53,397 nt of DNA from Acidimicrobiia bacterium. Its GTDB lineage: Bacteria > Actinomycetota > Acidimicrobiia > Spongiisociales > UBA5794. The notes beneath the pieces are model-generated. The model did not search any database, was not told the origin of the DNA, and worked only from the letters and a program-made list of their open reading frames with translations. The position numbers and the translations under genes were made by a program. Of this stretch, positions 1 through 8,267 are shown one piece after another (the stretch's first letter is position 1; the number at the start of each line of letters is the position of its first letter). The DNA lies in the NCBI GenBank assembly GCA_029287195.1, contig JARFRN010000182.1:1-53397 (forward strand), read 5' to 3'.

Positions 1-746
1 GCCGGAGAGCCGGGGCCGCCGTTCAGGTACTTGTACGTACAACCGACTGCCAGATCGACGCCACATCCGCCGAGATCGATAGGCACGACACCAACCGAGT
101 GGCTCAGATCCCACAGCACCAGGGCGCCCGCCTCGTGCGCAGCCGCGGTGAGGCGGTGCATGTCGTAGAGATATCCACTCTTGAACAAGACGTGCGACAA
201 GGTGAGCAGCGCCGTATCGTCATCTAGGGCGGCAATGATCTGATCGACGGGCCCATTCACGCCATCCGACTCGATCGTTACGACGGAGCATCGTTCGAGG
301 CGGGCGGCAGCGGCCGTGATGTAGTTGTCGGTCGGGAAGTTCAGATCATCCGTGATGATTCGGCTTCGCCCGCGACGTGCTTGGATGGCGCCCAGAGTCA
401 GTTTGAAGAGCACGATCGAAGTCGAGTCCGCGACGATGACTCGAGCAGGATCCGCCCCGATGATTTCACCGATGAGACTGCCAATCCGATCCGCCTGGTC
501 CCACCAGGTTTCCGACCAGGAACGGATGAGCCGACCGGCCCACTCGTCTGCAAGAACCTCATTGATCCGGGCGATAGTGGCCCGCGGTGGACGACCCAGC
601 GAGTTTCCATCCAGATAGACGAGGTCGGGGTCGCTGCCGACAAAACCTGCCGCATAGCCTGCCAACGGGTCGGCTCGGTCCAGTTCCACGGCGACCTGGT
701 AGCCGTCATCTCGGGGGAATGGCCCAAGGTTCATGAGATCACCCAT
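1..746 (-). CDS. kynU: Kynureninase, N-terminal part (cut by window edge)
   Basis: PLP enzyme of tryptophan catabolism that splits L-kynurenine into anthranilate and alanine. The reading frame on the minus strand runs open from an ATG at 746 to the window edge, giving about 248 residues of a protein that is usually near 410. Visible family marks are YLDGNSLGRPP near residue 42, the WDLSHSVG segment that holds the cofactor-binding Asp, and YKYLNGGPG with the expected Schiff-base lysine just before the edge. A second in-frame ATG lies at 734. The gene begins 10 bp after the stop of the M24 peptidase gene, so the two are probably co-transcribed. The C-terminal domain lies outside the window. Confidence 0.93.
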   Translation of the reverse strand, partial: MGDLMNLGPFPRDDGYQVAVELDRADPLAGYAAGFVGSDPDLVYLDGNSLGRPPRATIARINEVLADEWAGRLIRSWSETWWDQADRIGSLIGEIIGADPARVIVADSTSIVLFKLTLGAIQARRGRSRIITDDLNFPTDNYITAAAARLERCSVVTIESDGVNGPVDQIIAALDDDTALLTLSHVLFKSGYLYDMHRLTAAAHEAGALVLWDLSHSVGVVPIDLGGCGVDLAVGCTYKYLNGGPGSP

Positions 747-756
747 GCTGCCAACC

Positions 757-2004
757 CTAAATGAGCCAAAGCTCGGTCTGCCGTCCGTCGAGGAAGGAGA
801 TATCGTCTCCGTCGAAGAATGCGTCCTCCTCGAGCATGATACGAACCTCTTGCCCTTGCCATTCCGGCACTGGGGTCGTCGCCGCCAGCTCAATGGAGTA
901 GGCAGTGTCAGGGTGCAGCGGGTATTCGCCAGCTCCGCCAACACCGTCCTGTTTGTCCCACAAGCCGATCGTCGGACCGGCGCCATGTCCGTGAAGCCCA
1001 ATCGGGTGGCTGTAGATGGTGGCACTGAGCCCTTCCGCATCGCAGCGCCGCAGTGTTGCGGACAGGATCTCGTTGCCCGTTCGCCCCGATGCGAACTCGG
1101 CGAGAAGCAGGTCTTGCACCCGGTTGGCGGCCGCCATCCCGGCGCGCATACCGGGGGGAGCATCGATCTCATTGCTCCGCCGCACATAGCCGTGTTGTTG
1201 CTGGTCTGTGTGTAGACCTAGATAGACGATGCCGAAGTCTATGTGGACCAAGTCACCCGCAAGGATCGTTGTGTCGGCGGGTCGAGCAGCGAACGACTCA
1301 GGTGCCGGGCCATCCAGGTACCGCTGCACCGAGACCGTCGGGTGGAACCAGGTGTCGTAGCCGGAATCGGCAACAGTCTGCCGTAGCCACCACTCAACGT
1401 CTCCTGTTGCCGTCGTACCTGGTGCGATAACCTCGTGGGAGAGTGCTCGCCGCAGGAGATCGTGGGCACGACGACACACCTCGGGATAGAGCTGCATCTC
1501 TTCTGTTGTTCGTGTCTCCAACCAGCCAAGAGCCAGCTCGTGCCCGGGTACCACGCGCTGCCGCAGACGATCGGGAAGAACCTCCAAGAGCGCCGCATGG
1601 TCGGATGCGGAGATCCCGTCGGCGAGAGAGAATGCGGGGGAGAGGTTGACCCCAATCCGCTGCGGGTTTGCCTCTTCGAGATACTCGGCGAGGCGGTGCC
1701 ACTGGTTTGCTTGTTGGTCCGCCGACCATTCGGCCGGGAACGCTGCCCCGACCGCATAGCGGGCGATGGCAACTCGTTTTCGGCCAAATTCCGTAAACAC
1801 GAGGATGGTACGACGCCGTGCACTGAGCCACGTCGCCGGCAGCATCGTGGACACGACGGGGTCCTCGTTGTACTCACCGGCAACCAAAACCCAGCAATCG
1901 ATGCCACAGCGTTCCATGATCCGGGGAACTACGGTGGCGAGGCGCGCTCCCAGCCATTCGTCGAGAATCCTGGCCTGCTCTCGTAGCGTGTCTGATCGAG
2001 TCAT
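757..2004 (-). CDS. M24 family metallopeptidase (Xaa-Pro aminopeptidase-like)
   Basis: Likely cytosolic two-metal peptidase or a related creatinase-fold hydrolase, 415 residues. The C-terminal pita-bread domain shows the metal-ligand pattern: HIDFG (D256) and HTDQQQ (D267), a histidine in GLHGHGAGP (about 338-340), a glutamate in SIELA (E372) and another in MLEEDAFF (about E392). Residues 1-160 form the smaller creatinase-like N-terminal domain. It lies directly upstream of kynureninase, so the pair may feed tryptophan from peptides into catabolism, which is inference. Some M24 members are not peptidases, so the substrate is uncertain. The ATG at 2004 is the only start that keeps the whole N-terminal domain. 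Confidence 0.85.
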   Translation of the reverse strand: MTRSDTLREQARILDEWLGARLATVVPRIMERCGIDCWVLVAGEYNEDPVVSTMLPATWLSARRRTILVFTEFGRKRVAIARYAVGAAFPAEWSADQQANQWHRLAEYLEEANPQRIGVNLSPAFSLADGISASDHAALLEVLPDRLRQRVVPGHELALGWLETRTTEEMQLYPEVCRRAHDLLRRALSHEVIAPGTTATGDVEWWLRQTVADSGYDTWFHPTVSVQRYLDGPAPESFAARPADTTILAGDLVHIDFGIVYLGLHTDQQQHGYVRRSNEIDAPPGMRAGMAAANRVQDLLLAEFASGRTGNEILSATLRRCDAEGLSATIYSHPIGLHGHGAGPTIGLWDKQDGVGGAGEYPLHPDTAYSIELAATTPVPEWQGQEVRIMLEEDAFFDGDDISFLDGRQTELWLI

Positions 2005-2013
2005 GGGTCGAAC

Positions 2014-2187
2014 TTAGCGCCATTCGCGCCGGTGGTTCTCTATGCGGCCGTTCACCCGTTGCGCATCGAGCCCAAGACGTGCCAATGCCACGCCGTCGTC
2101 AACCTCGACACACCCCATGCCTGTTTCGGCGGTCGAAGCAAGCGCTCCCGCCATGAATGCGGTTGCCTCCCGCGGAGTCAACACCAT
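2014..2187 (-). CDS. Possible small protein, 57 aa, unknown
   Basis: This is an open frame on the minus strand ending 9 bp before the M24 start. It reads from ATG (MVLTPREATAFMAGAL...) to TAA with protein-like composition and mostly G/C third positions. The open frame continues upstream of the ATG without a better start, so the reading may be a C-terminal remnant. No Shine-Dalgarno sequence is visible and I do not recognise the family. It otherwise explains the 230-bp gap between the peptidase and the divergent winged-helix gene. It could also be chance in high-GC DNA. Confidence 0.35.
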   Translation of the reverse strand: MVLTPREATAFMAGALASTAETGMGCVEVDDGVALARLGLDAQRVNGRIENHRREWR

Positions 2188-2240
2188 GAGCGGGAGTGTA
2201 TGTCCGGCTACAACCGGTATCGTGGCCTCAGATGGAATCG

Positions 2241-3410
2241 ATGTCTCATGAAGAGCGGCGCAGCCGTTTGGCCCGCCGACACTATCTGGCGGTAGCGGCT
2301 ACAGATGTCACAACCGTCGCCCGGGATCTCATTGGTCTACACAGCAGCGATCCGACAGCCGTCTACTTGAGCTGCCGCGCCCGGCTACCCGATTTCACAG
2401 TGGCCGACCTGGAAACAGCGCTCTACGACCACCGCACCCTGCTGCGCTTGCTCGGTATGAGAAGAACTATGTTCGTGGTCACTCCCGAGGTCGCCGCCAT
2501 GATGAATGCGGCCTGCACCCGCAGCTACCTGGCGCCGCAACGCCGACGCCTCGTCCGATACCTGGAAGATCAAGGAGTCACCAGCGATGGAGACGCCTGG
2601 CTCGCCGCCGTCGAAGCCCGAACCCTCAGCGCGTTGCATCGGCTGGGAGAGGCAACCGCCAACGAACTCCGGGAGGTGGTACCGGAACTCCAGGCCAAGC
2701 TGTCATTTGGCGAGGGCAAGACGTGGGGCGGCCAAGTGGGTGTATCGACTCGGGTGCTGTTCCTGCTGGCGACCGGCAATAGGATCGTGCGAGCCCGCCC
2801 GCGGGGGTCGTGGATTTCGAGCCAGTATCGGTGGGCACTCTTCGAGGATTGGTATCCGGAAGGCCTGCCTGAGCTCGACGTCGCACGGGCGCAGCAAGAG
2901 CTGGCAGAACGATGGCTGCACGCCTTTGGGCCGGGAACGCTTCAGGATCTGAAATGGTGGACCGGGTGGGGCATCGCAGCAACCCGGCGCGCTCTAGAGG
3001 GAATCGGGGCGAAGGAGATTGCACTAGAGGGAGGTGAGACGGGCTATGTACATCCCGCCGATGGTGAGGGCGATACCGAGCAACTCGGCAACTGGGTGGC
3101 GCTACTTCCCAGTCTGGACCCAACCGTTATGGGCTGGAAGGATCGGCGCTGGTACGTCTCGGAGGAAGCCGCCCGGGGAATGTTCGACCGCAACGGTAAC
3201 GCCGGGGCCACGATCTGGGTCGACGGACGGGTAGTTGGTGGCTGGGCGCAGGCCTCGAACGGCATCGTCCGAACACAGTTGATCGAAGCCCTAGATGCCA
3301 CCACCGTCGATGCAATCGAGCGGGAGGTACAGCAGCTCGAGCGCTGGCTCGGGGACACCCGCATCACGCCACGATTCCGTACTCCACTGGAGAAGAGACT
3401 GCTCGAGTGA
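2241..3410 (+). CDS. Winged-helix DNA-binding protein, AlkZ-like (HTH_42) superfamily
   Basis: About 389 residues resembling the HTH_42/AlkZ-like family of tandem winged-helix proteins, some of which are DNA glycosylases for alkylated or crosslinked bases. The N-terminus (RLARRHYLA, then LIGLHSSDPTAVYLSCRARL) aligns with the region where AlkZ carries its catalytic Gln-x-Gln. Here that site reads His-Ser-Ser, so glycosylase activity is doubtful. The C-terminal part holds GGWAQ followed by the usual helical end. ATG at 2241 was chosen because GGA lies 6 bp upstream; ATG at 2232 is in frame and also possible. It is divergent from the M24 gene. Confidence 0.75.
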   Translation: MSHEERRSRLARRHYLAVAATDVTTVARDLIGLHSSDPTAVYLSCRARLPDFTVADLETALYDHRTLLRLLGMRRTMFVVTPEVAAMMNAACTRSYLAPQRRRLVRYLEDQGVTSDGDAWLAAVEARTLSALHRLGEATANELREVVPELQAKLSFGEGKTWGGQVGVSTRVLFLLATGNRIVRARPRGSWISSQYRWALFEDWYPEGLPELDVARAQQELAERWLHAFGPGTLQDLKWWTGWGIAATRRALEGIGAKEIALEGGETGYVHPADGEGDTEQLGNWVALLPSLDPTVMGWKDRRWYVSEEAARGMFDRNGNAGATIWVDGRVVGGWAQASNGIVRTQLIEALDATTVDAIEREVQQLERWLGDTRITPRFRTPLEKRLLE

Positions 3411-3461
3411 GCATCCGCAGGAGCTTCGGATAGCTACTGCGCCGTCACTACGCTCTGGGCC

Positions 3462-5099
3462 ATGCTCGGCAAGCTACGGCGTAGTTGGTTGATCGCTGCA
3501 GTCATCGTGGTTGTGGCAGCGCCGGCCGGCATCGCCGATGCTGAGCTCCCGCCGGGAGGCACCTTCCTCGATGATGACGGCAGCCAGCATCAAGGATCGA
3601 TCGAGGCCATTGCCGCGCTTGGTATCACTCGCGGCTGCAATCCCCCGAGCAACGACCTCTTCTGTCCTCGCGACCCGGTGACTCGTTCCCAGATGGCCGC
3701 GTTCTTGGCGCGGGCGCTCGATCTGCCCTCTACTGTTGAAGCTCCGTTCATCGACATCGACGGACTCTTTTTCGATGACATCAATCGACTGGCCGCCGCA
3801 GGAATCACAGTCGGCTGCAACCCTCCCGCCAACGATCGATTCTGTCCAGACCGCTCGGTGACCCGAGCGCAGATGGCAGCCTTTCTGGTGCGCGCTCTCG
3901 ACCTGCCGGCCACTGCGGCTTCCCCGTTTCGCGACAGCAGCGGGGACTTCGAGGATGACATCAATCGACTGGCCGCCGCAGGAATCACAGTCGGCTGCAA
4001 CCCTCCCGCCAACGATCGTTTCTGTCCAGATTCACCGGTGACCCGCGAGCAGATGGCAACTTTCCTCGTTCGGGCACTGGGCCTTACCCCCCTTGATCCG
4101 CCACCCCGGCCCGGACCGCCAATCGGGAACCCGAATGGCAATGCCCCGGTCCCCGCCGACGGCCAAGCCGAGGACACTTCACGTCCCGACATCATCATCG
4201 GCGACGGTACTCCGGAAAGCTGCACATCGGATGCTGTGGTTGACGCCGTCGCCCGGGGGGGAATCATTGTGTTCGACTGCGGTCCGCAGCCAGTGACCAT
4301 TGAGATGCTGGAACCAGCGAAGGTTTTCAACGACACGGGACCCGAGGTCGTGCTGGACGGCCGCGGCATGGTGACCTTGAGTGGTCGAGGCCAGAATCGC
4401 ATCCTCTACATGAACACCTGCGATCCCGACCTGGTGTGGACGACCTCACATTGCCAGAACCAGGATCATCCCCGCCTGACAGTGCAGAACCTCACATTGG
4501 AGCATGGCAACTCGAAGGGTGAGGAGTATGACGGTGGCGGTGCCGTCTGGGTCCGCGGGGGCCGCTTCAAGATCGTGAATTCGCGTTTCTTCAACAACGT
4601 CTGTGACGAAACAGGGCCCGACGTTGGCGGTGCCGCGGTACGGGTCTTCAGCCAGTACCAAGGCCTGCCGGTATACGTTGTCAACAGCACGTTCGGCGGG
4701 GGAGAGGGCTATGGCAATGTCTGCTCGAATGGCGGTGGCCTGAGCAGCATCGGGGTTTCCTATACGGTCATCAACAGCCTTTTCACCCACAATCGGGCGA
4801 CCGGGCACGGCGCCAATCCGGCACGCGGGGGGACACCGGGTGGCGGCAGTGGTGGAGCGATCTACAACGACGGCAACCTCTTCACACTCACCGTCATCGA
4901 TACCGTGATCGAAGACAACCACGCCAACGAAGGGGGCGGGGCCATCTTCTTCGTCAGTAATGACCGCAGCGGTTCGCTGCGGATCGAAGGTTCCTCCCTG
5001 CGCCGCAACCCGAGCGATGGCTTCGAGACACCTGGCTACCCAGGAATCTTCTTCCTCGGCAAGTCGATCGACGTAGCCAATTCGACGATCGAACCGTAG
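3462..5099 (+). CDS. Secreted protein with three SLH-like repeats and a beta-helix domain
   Basis: The 545-residue protein begins with a signal peptide (basic start, hydrophobic stretch about 9-27, cleavage near ADA-EL). Three S-layer-homology-like repeats of about 60 residues follow (about 35-210), each with an AAAGIT.GCNPP..D.FCP core, conserved cysteines and a VTR.QMA motif. This type may bind cell-wall polymer or act as a secreted adhesion module. A Pro/Gly linker precedes a C-terminal right-handed beta-helix region (about 240-545) rich in N-S-x-F, GGG and VINS turns, like pectate-lyase or polymorphic-repeat folds. No catalytic residues are evident. The Cys-containing SLH form is what I associate with Acidimicrobiia. 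Confidence 0.85.
   Translation: MLGKLRRSWLIAAVIVVVAAPAGIADAELPPGGTFLDDDGSQHQGSIEAIAALGITRGCNPPSNDLFCPRDPVTRSQMAAFLARALDLPSTVEAPFIDIDGLFFDDINRLAAAGITVGCNPPANDRFCPDRSVTRAQMAAFLVRALDLPATAASPFRDSSGDFEDDINRLAAAGITVGCNPPANDRFCPDSPVTREQMATFLVRALGLTPLDPPPRPGPPIGNPNGNAPVPADGQAEDTSRPDIIIGDGTPESCTSDAVVDAVARGGIIVFDCGPQPVTIEMLEPAKVFNDTGPEVVLDGRGMVTLSGRGQNRILYMNTCDPDLVWTTSHCQNQDHPRLTVQNLTLEHGNSKGEEYDGGGAVWVRGGRFKIVNSRFFNNVCDETGPDVGGAAVRVFSQYQGLPVYVVNSTFGGGEGYGNVCSNGGGLSSIGVSYTVINSLFTHNRATGHGANPARGGTPGGGSGGAIYNDGNLFTLTVIDTVIEDNHANEGGGAIFFVSNDRSGSLRIEGSSLRRNPSDGFETPGYPGIFFLGKSIDVANSTIEP
3774..4030 (+). repeat. Exact 65-bp direct repeat, period 180 bp, inside the SLH region
   Basis: Bases 3774-3838 and 3954-4018 are identical. 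The next base differs (A versus T) and the following 11 bases are again identical. The period of exactly 180 bp equals one 60-residue SLH repeat, which points to recent in-frame duplication or gene conversion between repeats 2 and 3. Repeat 1 is clearly diverged. Confidence 0.95.
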
Positions 5100-5102
5100 G
5101 CT

Positions 5103-5507
5103 TCAGCGCGGCTCGAGGATGACTACGGGAATGGTCCGGTCGGTACTCGCCTCGTAGTCGGCAAACTGAGGGAAGTCGTCCTTCTGCTTGGTCCAGATCG
5201 GTTCACGTTCTGCGGTGTCGGCTTTGCGGGCCTTCAGCTCGAGACGCTGAGTCCCCACCTCGATATCTACGTCGGGATTGGCGAGGACGTTGTGGTACCA
5301 GTCAGGGTGGCTGGAAGCGCCGGCCTTGGAGGCGAAGATCGCATAGCCGCCGTCGAGCTTTTGATACATCAAAGGATTGACACGCCGCTTGCCCGTCTTG
5401 GCTCCAGTGTGATGGAGCAGGAGTATCGGTTTGCCTGCGAACACCCCTCCGACAACCCCGCCGTTGTCCCGGAATTCCTCGATGATCTTTGCGTTCCAGT
5501 CGGCCAT
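5103..5507 (-). CDS. DDN-type nitroreductase family protein (probable F420-binding)
   Basis: 134 residues of the deazaflavin-dependent nitroreductase family (PF04075-like), split-barrel enzymes that use F420H2 in actinobacteria. Typical signatures are GKPILLLHHTGAKTGKRRVNPL in pieces, the GGYAIFASKAG segment, HPDWYHNVLANPDVDIEVG and a C-terminal DRTIPVVILEPR. The ATG at 5507 is preceded by an AGGAAG ribosome site about 7 bp upstream. The gene stops 3 bp from the convergent SLH gene. An LLM-class protein at 8.5 kb also suggests F420 use by this organism. The natural substrate is unknown. Confidence 0.88.
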   Translation of the reverse strand: MADWNAKIIEEFRDNGGVVGGVFAGKPILLLHHTGAKTGKRRVNPLMYQKLDGGYAIFASKAGASSHPDWYHNVLANPDVDIEVGTQRLELKARKADTAEREPIWTKQKDDFPQFADYEASTDRTIPVVILEPR

Positions 5508-5553
5508 TACATCACTTCCTTCGAACAGCCTTGACAACGGCTGGGGGCGGCAT

Positions 5554-6456
5554 CTATTCCCGAGCGGACACCGCGCGACTGGCGATGAAGGCCCCCGCCA
5601 GCACAACTGCAACACCGCCGATCGCCAGCGGGGCAACGGTTTCGCTGCGAAATACGACCCCGAGGATGATCGCAATCACCGGGATCAGGTAGGTCGTGGT
5701 CGACATCCGGGGCGCTCCGGCCCGGCCGGCGAGGGTCGCTGCCAGGGATCGCGCCACTCCGGTACCGACGATACCGAGGATGACGACGGCGATGACGGCG
5801 GTGGAAGTGAACTCAGATTCCGACACGGTTGCGATGCCGAAGGGAAGCAGGAGTACTGAGGAACCGATGAGCGCCCACAGAGTGACGGCCGGGCCGCCAT
5901 AGCGTTGCTGCAGGGGAACCAGCAGGTTGCCGCTGATCCCATAGCCGAGGGTTGCCAGAAGAACCAGGCCCACCCCGACGGGGTTGGCTTCAGCACCTCG
6001 CAGCGAGGGCCACGTCATCATCACGATCCCTGCGAACCCCAGACTGATTCCGATCGTCTGGTGACGACCGGGCAGCTTGCGCAGCATGAGACTTGCGATG
6101 GTGAGGCTGAGGATAGGCACCCCGCTGGTGATCATCCCGGCAACCGCAGAATCGAGCTCCGTCTCTGCAATCGCATAGAGCAGCGCCGGAGCTGCATTTC
6201 CCAGGATCGCCACCGCCGCCACGCGACGCCAGTCTGCTCGTTCGATCGAACGGCGGGCTGCAGGAAAGGCCGCCAGTGCCACCGCACCGAGAGCGACTCG
6301 CCCAAAGGCAACAACCCCCGGAGACAGGTCGTCCACCCCCAGTGCGATCCAAAGGAAGGCGGACCCCCAAATGAGTCCGATCACCAGGGTTAGCCCCCAC
6401 TCAGCGGGGCCGTAGGCCGCGGTACGAGACCCAACGTTGGTGAGAGGCTGGCTCAT
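5554..6456 (-). CDS. EamA-family transporter (DMT superfamily)
   Basis: 300 residues forming about ten membrane helices in two EamA repeats, a fold typical of metabolite exporters of the drug/metabolite transporter superfamily. The first repeat begins WGLTLVIGLIWGSAFLWIALG and the second includes GYGISGNLLVPLQQRYGG. The ATG at 6456 has GAGGAG about 10 bp upstream and sits directly before the first helix. It is divergent from the cytosine deaminase gene with about 70 bp between starts. The transported compound cannot be told from sequence. Confidence 0.88.
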   Translation of the reverse strand: MSQPLTNVGSRTAAYGPAEWGLTLVIGLIWGSAFLWIALGVDDLSPGVVAFGRVALGAVALAAFPAARRSIERADWRRVAAVAILGNAAPALLYAIAETELDSAVAGMITSGVPILSLTIASLMLRKLPGRHQTIGISLGFAGIVMMTWPSLRGAEANPVGVGLVLLATLGYGISGNLLVPLQQRYGGPAVTLWALIGSSVLLLPFGIATVSESEFTSTAVIAVVILGIVGTGVARSLAATLAGRAGAPRMSTTTYLIPVIAIILGVVFRSETVAPLAIGGVAVVLAGAFIASRAVSARE

Positions 6457-6527
6457 TGGTGCGGGTGCTCCTCGGTATGCCGGAACGACGGTAGCGTGTC
6501 GAGCAGTCAGCCCGCACAGGAGTCTCC

Positions 6528-6977
6528 ATGGAACCGCAGGATCGTCACTTCCTCGACAAAGCCATCGCCCAGGCAAGGATCGGCCTCACCGAGGGTGGCA
6601 TCCCGATCGGTGCTGCATTGGCTGCCGATGGGAAACTCCTCGGCGCCGGCCGCAACCGCCGGATCCAACTTGGTTCCCCGATCCGGCACGGAGAGACCGA
6701 CGCCCTCGAAGTGGCCGGGCGGCAGCCGGCGGCGGTCTACCAACGGTCGACCATGTACACCACACTGTCGCCGTGCGACATGTGCACCGGCGCCATCCTC
6801 CTCTACGGGATACCACGGGTGGTGATCGGCGAAAACCGCACATTCATGGGTGCTGAGGATCTTCTACGGAGCCGCGGAGTCGACGTGGTAGTCGCCAACG
6901 ACGCAGAGTGTATCGCCATGATGGAGCAGTTCATCACCGAGAATCCAACGCTATGGGACGAGGACATCGGCGAATAG
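6528..6977 (+). CDS. Cytosine deaminase, yeast FCY1 type
   Basis: 149 residues of the cytidine-deaminase-like fold, predicted to turn cytosine into uracil. Zinc ligands are H54 in HGETDAL with catalytic E56, and C83 and C86 in SPCDMCTGAI. The middle and C-terminus follow the fungal cytosine deaminase closely as I recall it: MYTTLSPCDMCTGAI, YGIPR.V.GEN, and an end of EDIGE. This sets it apart from tRNA adenosine deaminases (TadA) and from the unrelated bacterial CodA. It lies near hpt, so salvage of free bases is a fitting context. Guanine or other base deamination remains an alternative. Confidence 0.86.
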   Translation: MEPQDRHFLDKAIAQARIGLTEGGIPIGAALAADGKLLGAGRNRRIQLGSPIRHGETDALEVAGRQPAAVYQRSTMYTTLSPCDMCTGAILLYGIPRVVIGENRTFMGAEDLLRSRGVDVVVANDAECIAMMEQFITENPTLWDEDIGE

Positions 6978-7118
6978 GACAAGCCCCGGGGTGAGTCCCA
7001 TCCTTCACGCTCTACCCAAAACGGCCGATGACATCCCATAGTCCGCCGTTCCCCTAAGTACCGGCCCTATTGCTCATGGTGGCCGCTACCGCATGCGGCG
7101 GCGGGACCGTCTGGTGGA

Positions 7119-7292
7119 ATGAGTAGCCGTCGAGCCGGGGCCTACGGTCTAGAAGAGATCTACGAGTGGCTCCAGGAAACTGGAAAAGACCACCAGAGTG
7201 GTACAGCGGTCCGAGCCGACAGTGAAGCCCGGGCCGGCGCCATCCTCGAGGCGATGTTCTATCGCATCTCCGGAGGCAACTCGGCAATGTAA
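7119..7292 (+). CDS. Possible small protein, 57 aa, overlapping the 3' end of hpt
   Basis: Open frame starting MSSRRAGAYGLEEIYEWLQE and ending at TAA 7292. Its composition is protein-like (charged and amphipathic, with GAILEAMF near the end). The last 34 bp are antisense to the end of hpt. Only a weak GGTGGA lies 1-2 bp before the ATG, so initiation is doubtful. It would account for the otherwise empty stretch 6978-7258. I do not recognise a family. Confidence 0.33.
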   Translation: MSSRRAGAYGLEEIYEWLQETGKDHQSGTAVRADSEARAGAILEAMFYRISGGNSAM

Positions 7293-7792
7293 GGCAGGGT
7301 CCGATAGCGCTCGGCATAATCGAGACCGTAGCCAACCACCCACACATCCGGAATGGTGAAACCGAGGAAATCCAGATCTACGTCCTCCTCGGTCCGGTCT
7401 GGCTTGTGGAGCAACGTGCAAGTCCGAACCGATCTCGGATCGTGGGCTGCAAAGAGACGCTTCAGGTAAGCCAGGGTGTGGCCGGTATCGACGATGTCCT
7501 CGACGAGCAGCACATTCTCGTCGTCGATGGCGTGCCGGACATCCATGATGAGCCGCACCGGGTCGGCTACCTCACTCTCCTTGGCGCCGTAGCTGGAGAC
7601 GGCGATGAACTCGATGCGATGGGGAACCGTCAACCGACGCGCCAGATCCGACAGAAAAATGAAACTCCCCTTGAGCACACCAATGAGAACCAGGCTGCCC
7701 GCCTCGGCGTATACCCGGTCGATCTCGGCCGCCAGTTCGTCGACGCGAGCCGAGATCTCGTCCTGTGACAGCAGTACGGGTGGAAGGTCCAT
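7259..7792 (-). CDS. hpt: Hypoxanthine phosphoribosyltransferase
   Basis: 177 residues. It transfers the phosphoribosyl group of PRPP to hypoxanthine or guanine in purine salvage. The PRPP-binding loop is VLLVEDIVDTGHTL (94-107), the GVLKGSFIF segment (39-47) and the flexible-loop SSYG motif (66-69) are present, and the end DVWVVGYGLDYAERYRTLPYI matches the family. The length is normal. ATG at 7792 gives the expected N-terminus, while longer readings add no family sequence. A membrane-protein gene begins upstream and ends 35 bp before, so co-transcription is possible. Confidence 0.95.
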   Translation of the reverse strand: MDLPPVLLSQDEISARVDELAAEIDRVYAEAGSLVLIGVLKGSFIFLSDLARRLTVPHRIEFIAVSSYGAKESEVADPVRLIMDVRHAIDDENVLLVEDIVDTGHTLAYLKRLFAAHDPRSVRTCTLLHKPDRTEEDVDLDFLGFTIPDVWVVGYGLDYAERYRTLPYIAELPPEMR

Positions 7793-7827
7793 ACACCCGA
7801 CGCTAGCGGGTCGCAGCCGGACTTGTT

Positions 7828-8214
7828 TCAGCGAAGCAACAGATGGCCGGCACCGACCAGGCTGACGATGATGCCGGCGATCATCGGGCCTGCGTAGCTG
7901 AAGCGTTCCCGTTCGGCGAACGCCCAACCGAGCGAGTTGGTCGACGTGTAGAAGAGCGCCCCGAGCGCAATTCCGGCCAGCAGGGTAGCCCAGGACACGT
8001 CTGCCAGGAGGCCTATGCCACTCACAGTAAGCAGGGCCGCGGTCGAATACTCGGCAAGCCAGTGCGGCCAAAACAACGTTCCCGACTTGGCGTCACGAGC
8101 ACGAAACAGTCCTTCGGACAGGTCAACCCGGTCACCCACCAGGATATCTCTCGTCCATATGCCGGCGATGGCCAGACCCATCCCAATCATGAGAATTGCG
8201 ACTGCGGCGTCCAT
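7828..8214 (-). CDS. Small integral membrane protein, unknown function
   Basis: 128 residues with four predicted membrane helices: an N-terminal one (about 3-20), two in the middle (about 58-90) and a C-terminal one (about 108-126). A WPHWLAEYSTA stretch precedes the second helix. The ATG at 8214 has a strong GGAGG about 6 bp upstream, so expression is likely. I do not recognise the family. Same-strand neighbours are hpt downstream and an 83-residue unknown protein upstream. Confidence 0.75.
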   Translation of the reverse strand: MDAAVAILMIGMGLAIAGIWTRDILVGDRVDLSEGLFRARDAKSGTLFWPHWLAEYSTAALLTVSGIGLLADVSWATLLAGIALGALFYTSTNSLGWAFAERERFSYAGPMIAGIIVSLVGAGHLLLR

Positions 8215-8267
8215 GACTGCCTCCTGCGCGGATGTCTATCCCAGCAGAGTAGGCCTGACCGGAGCGG

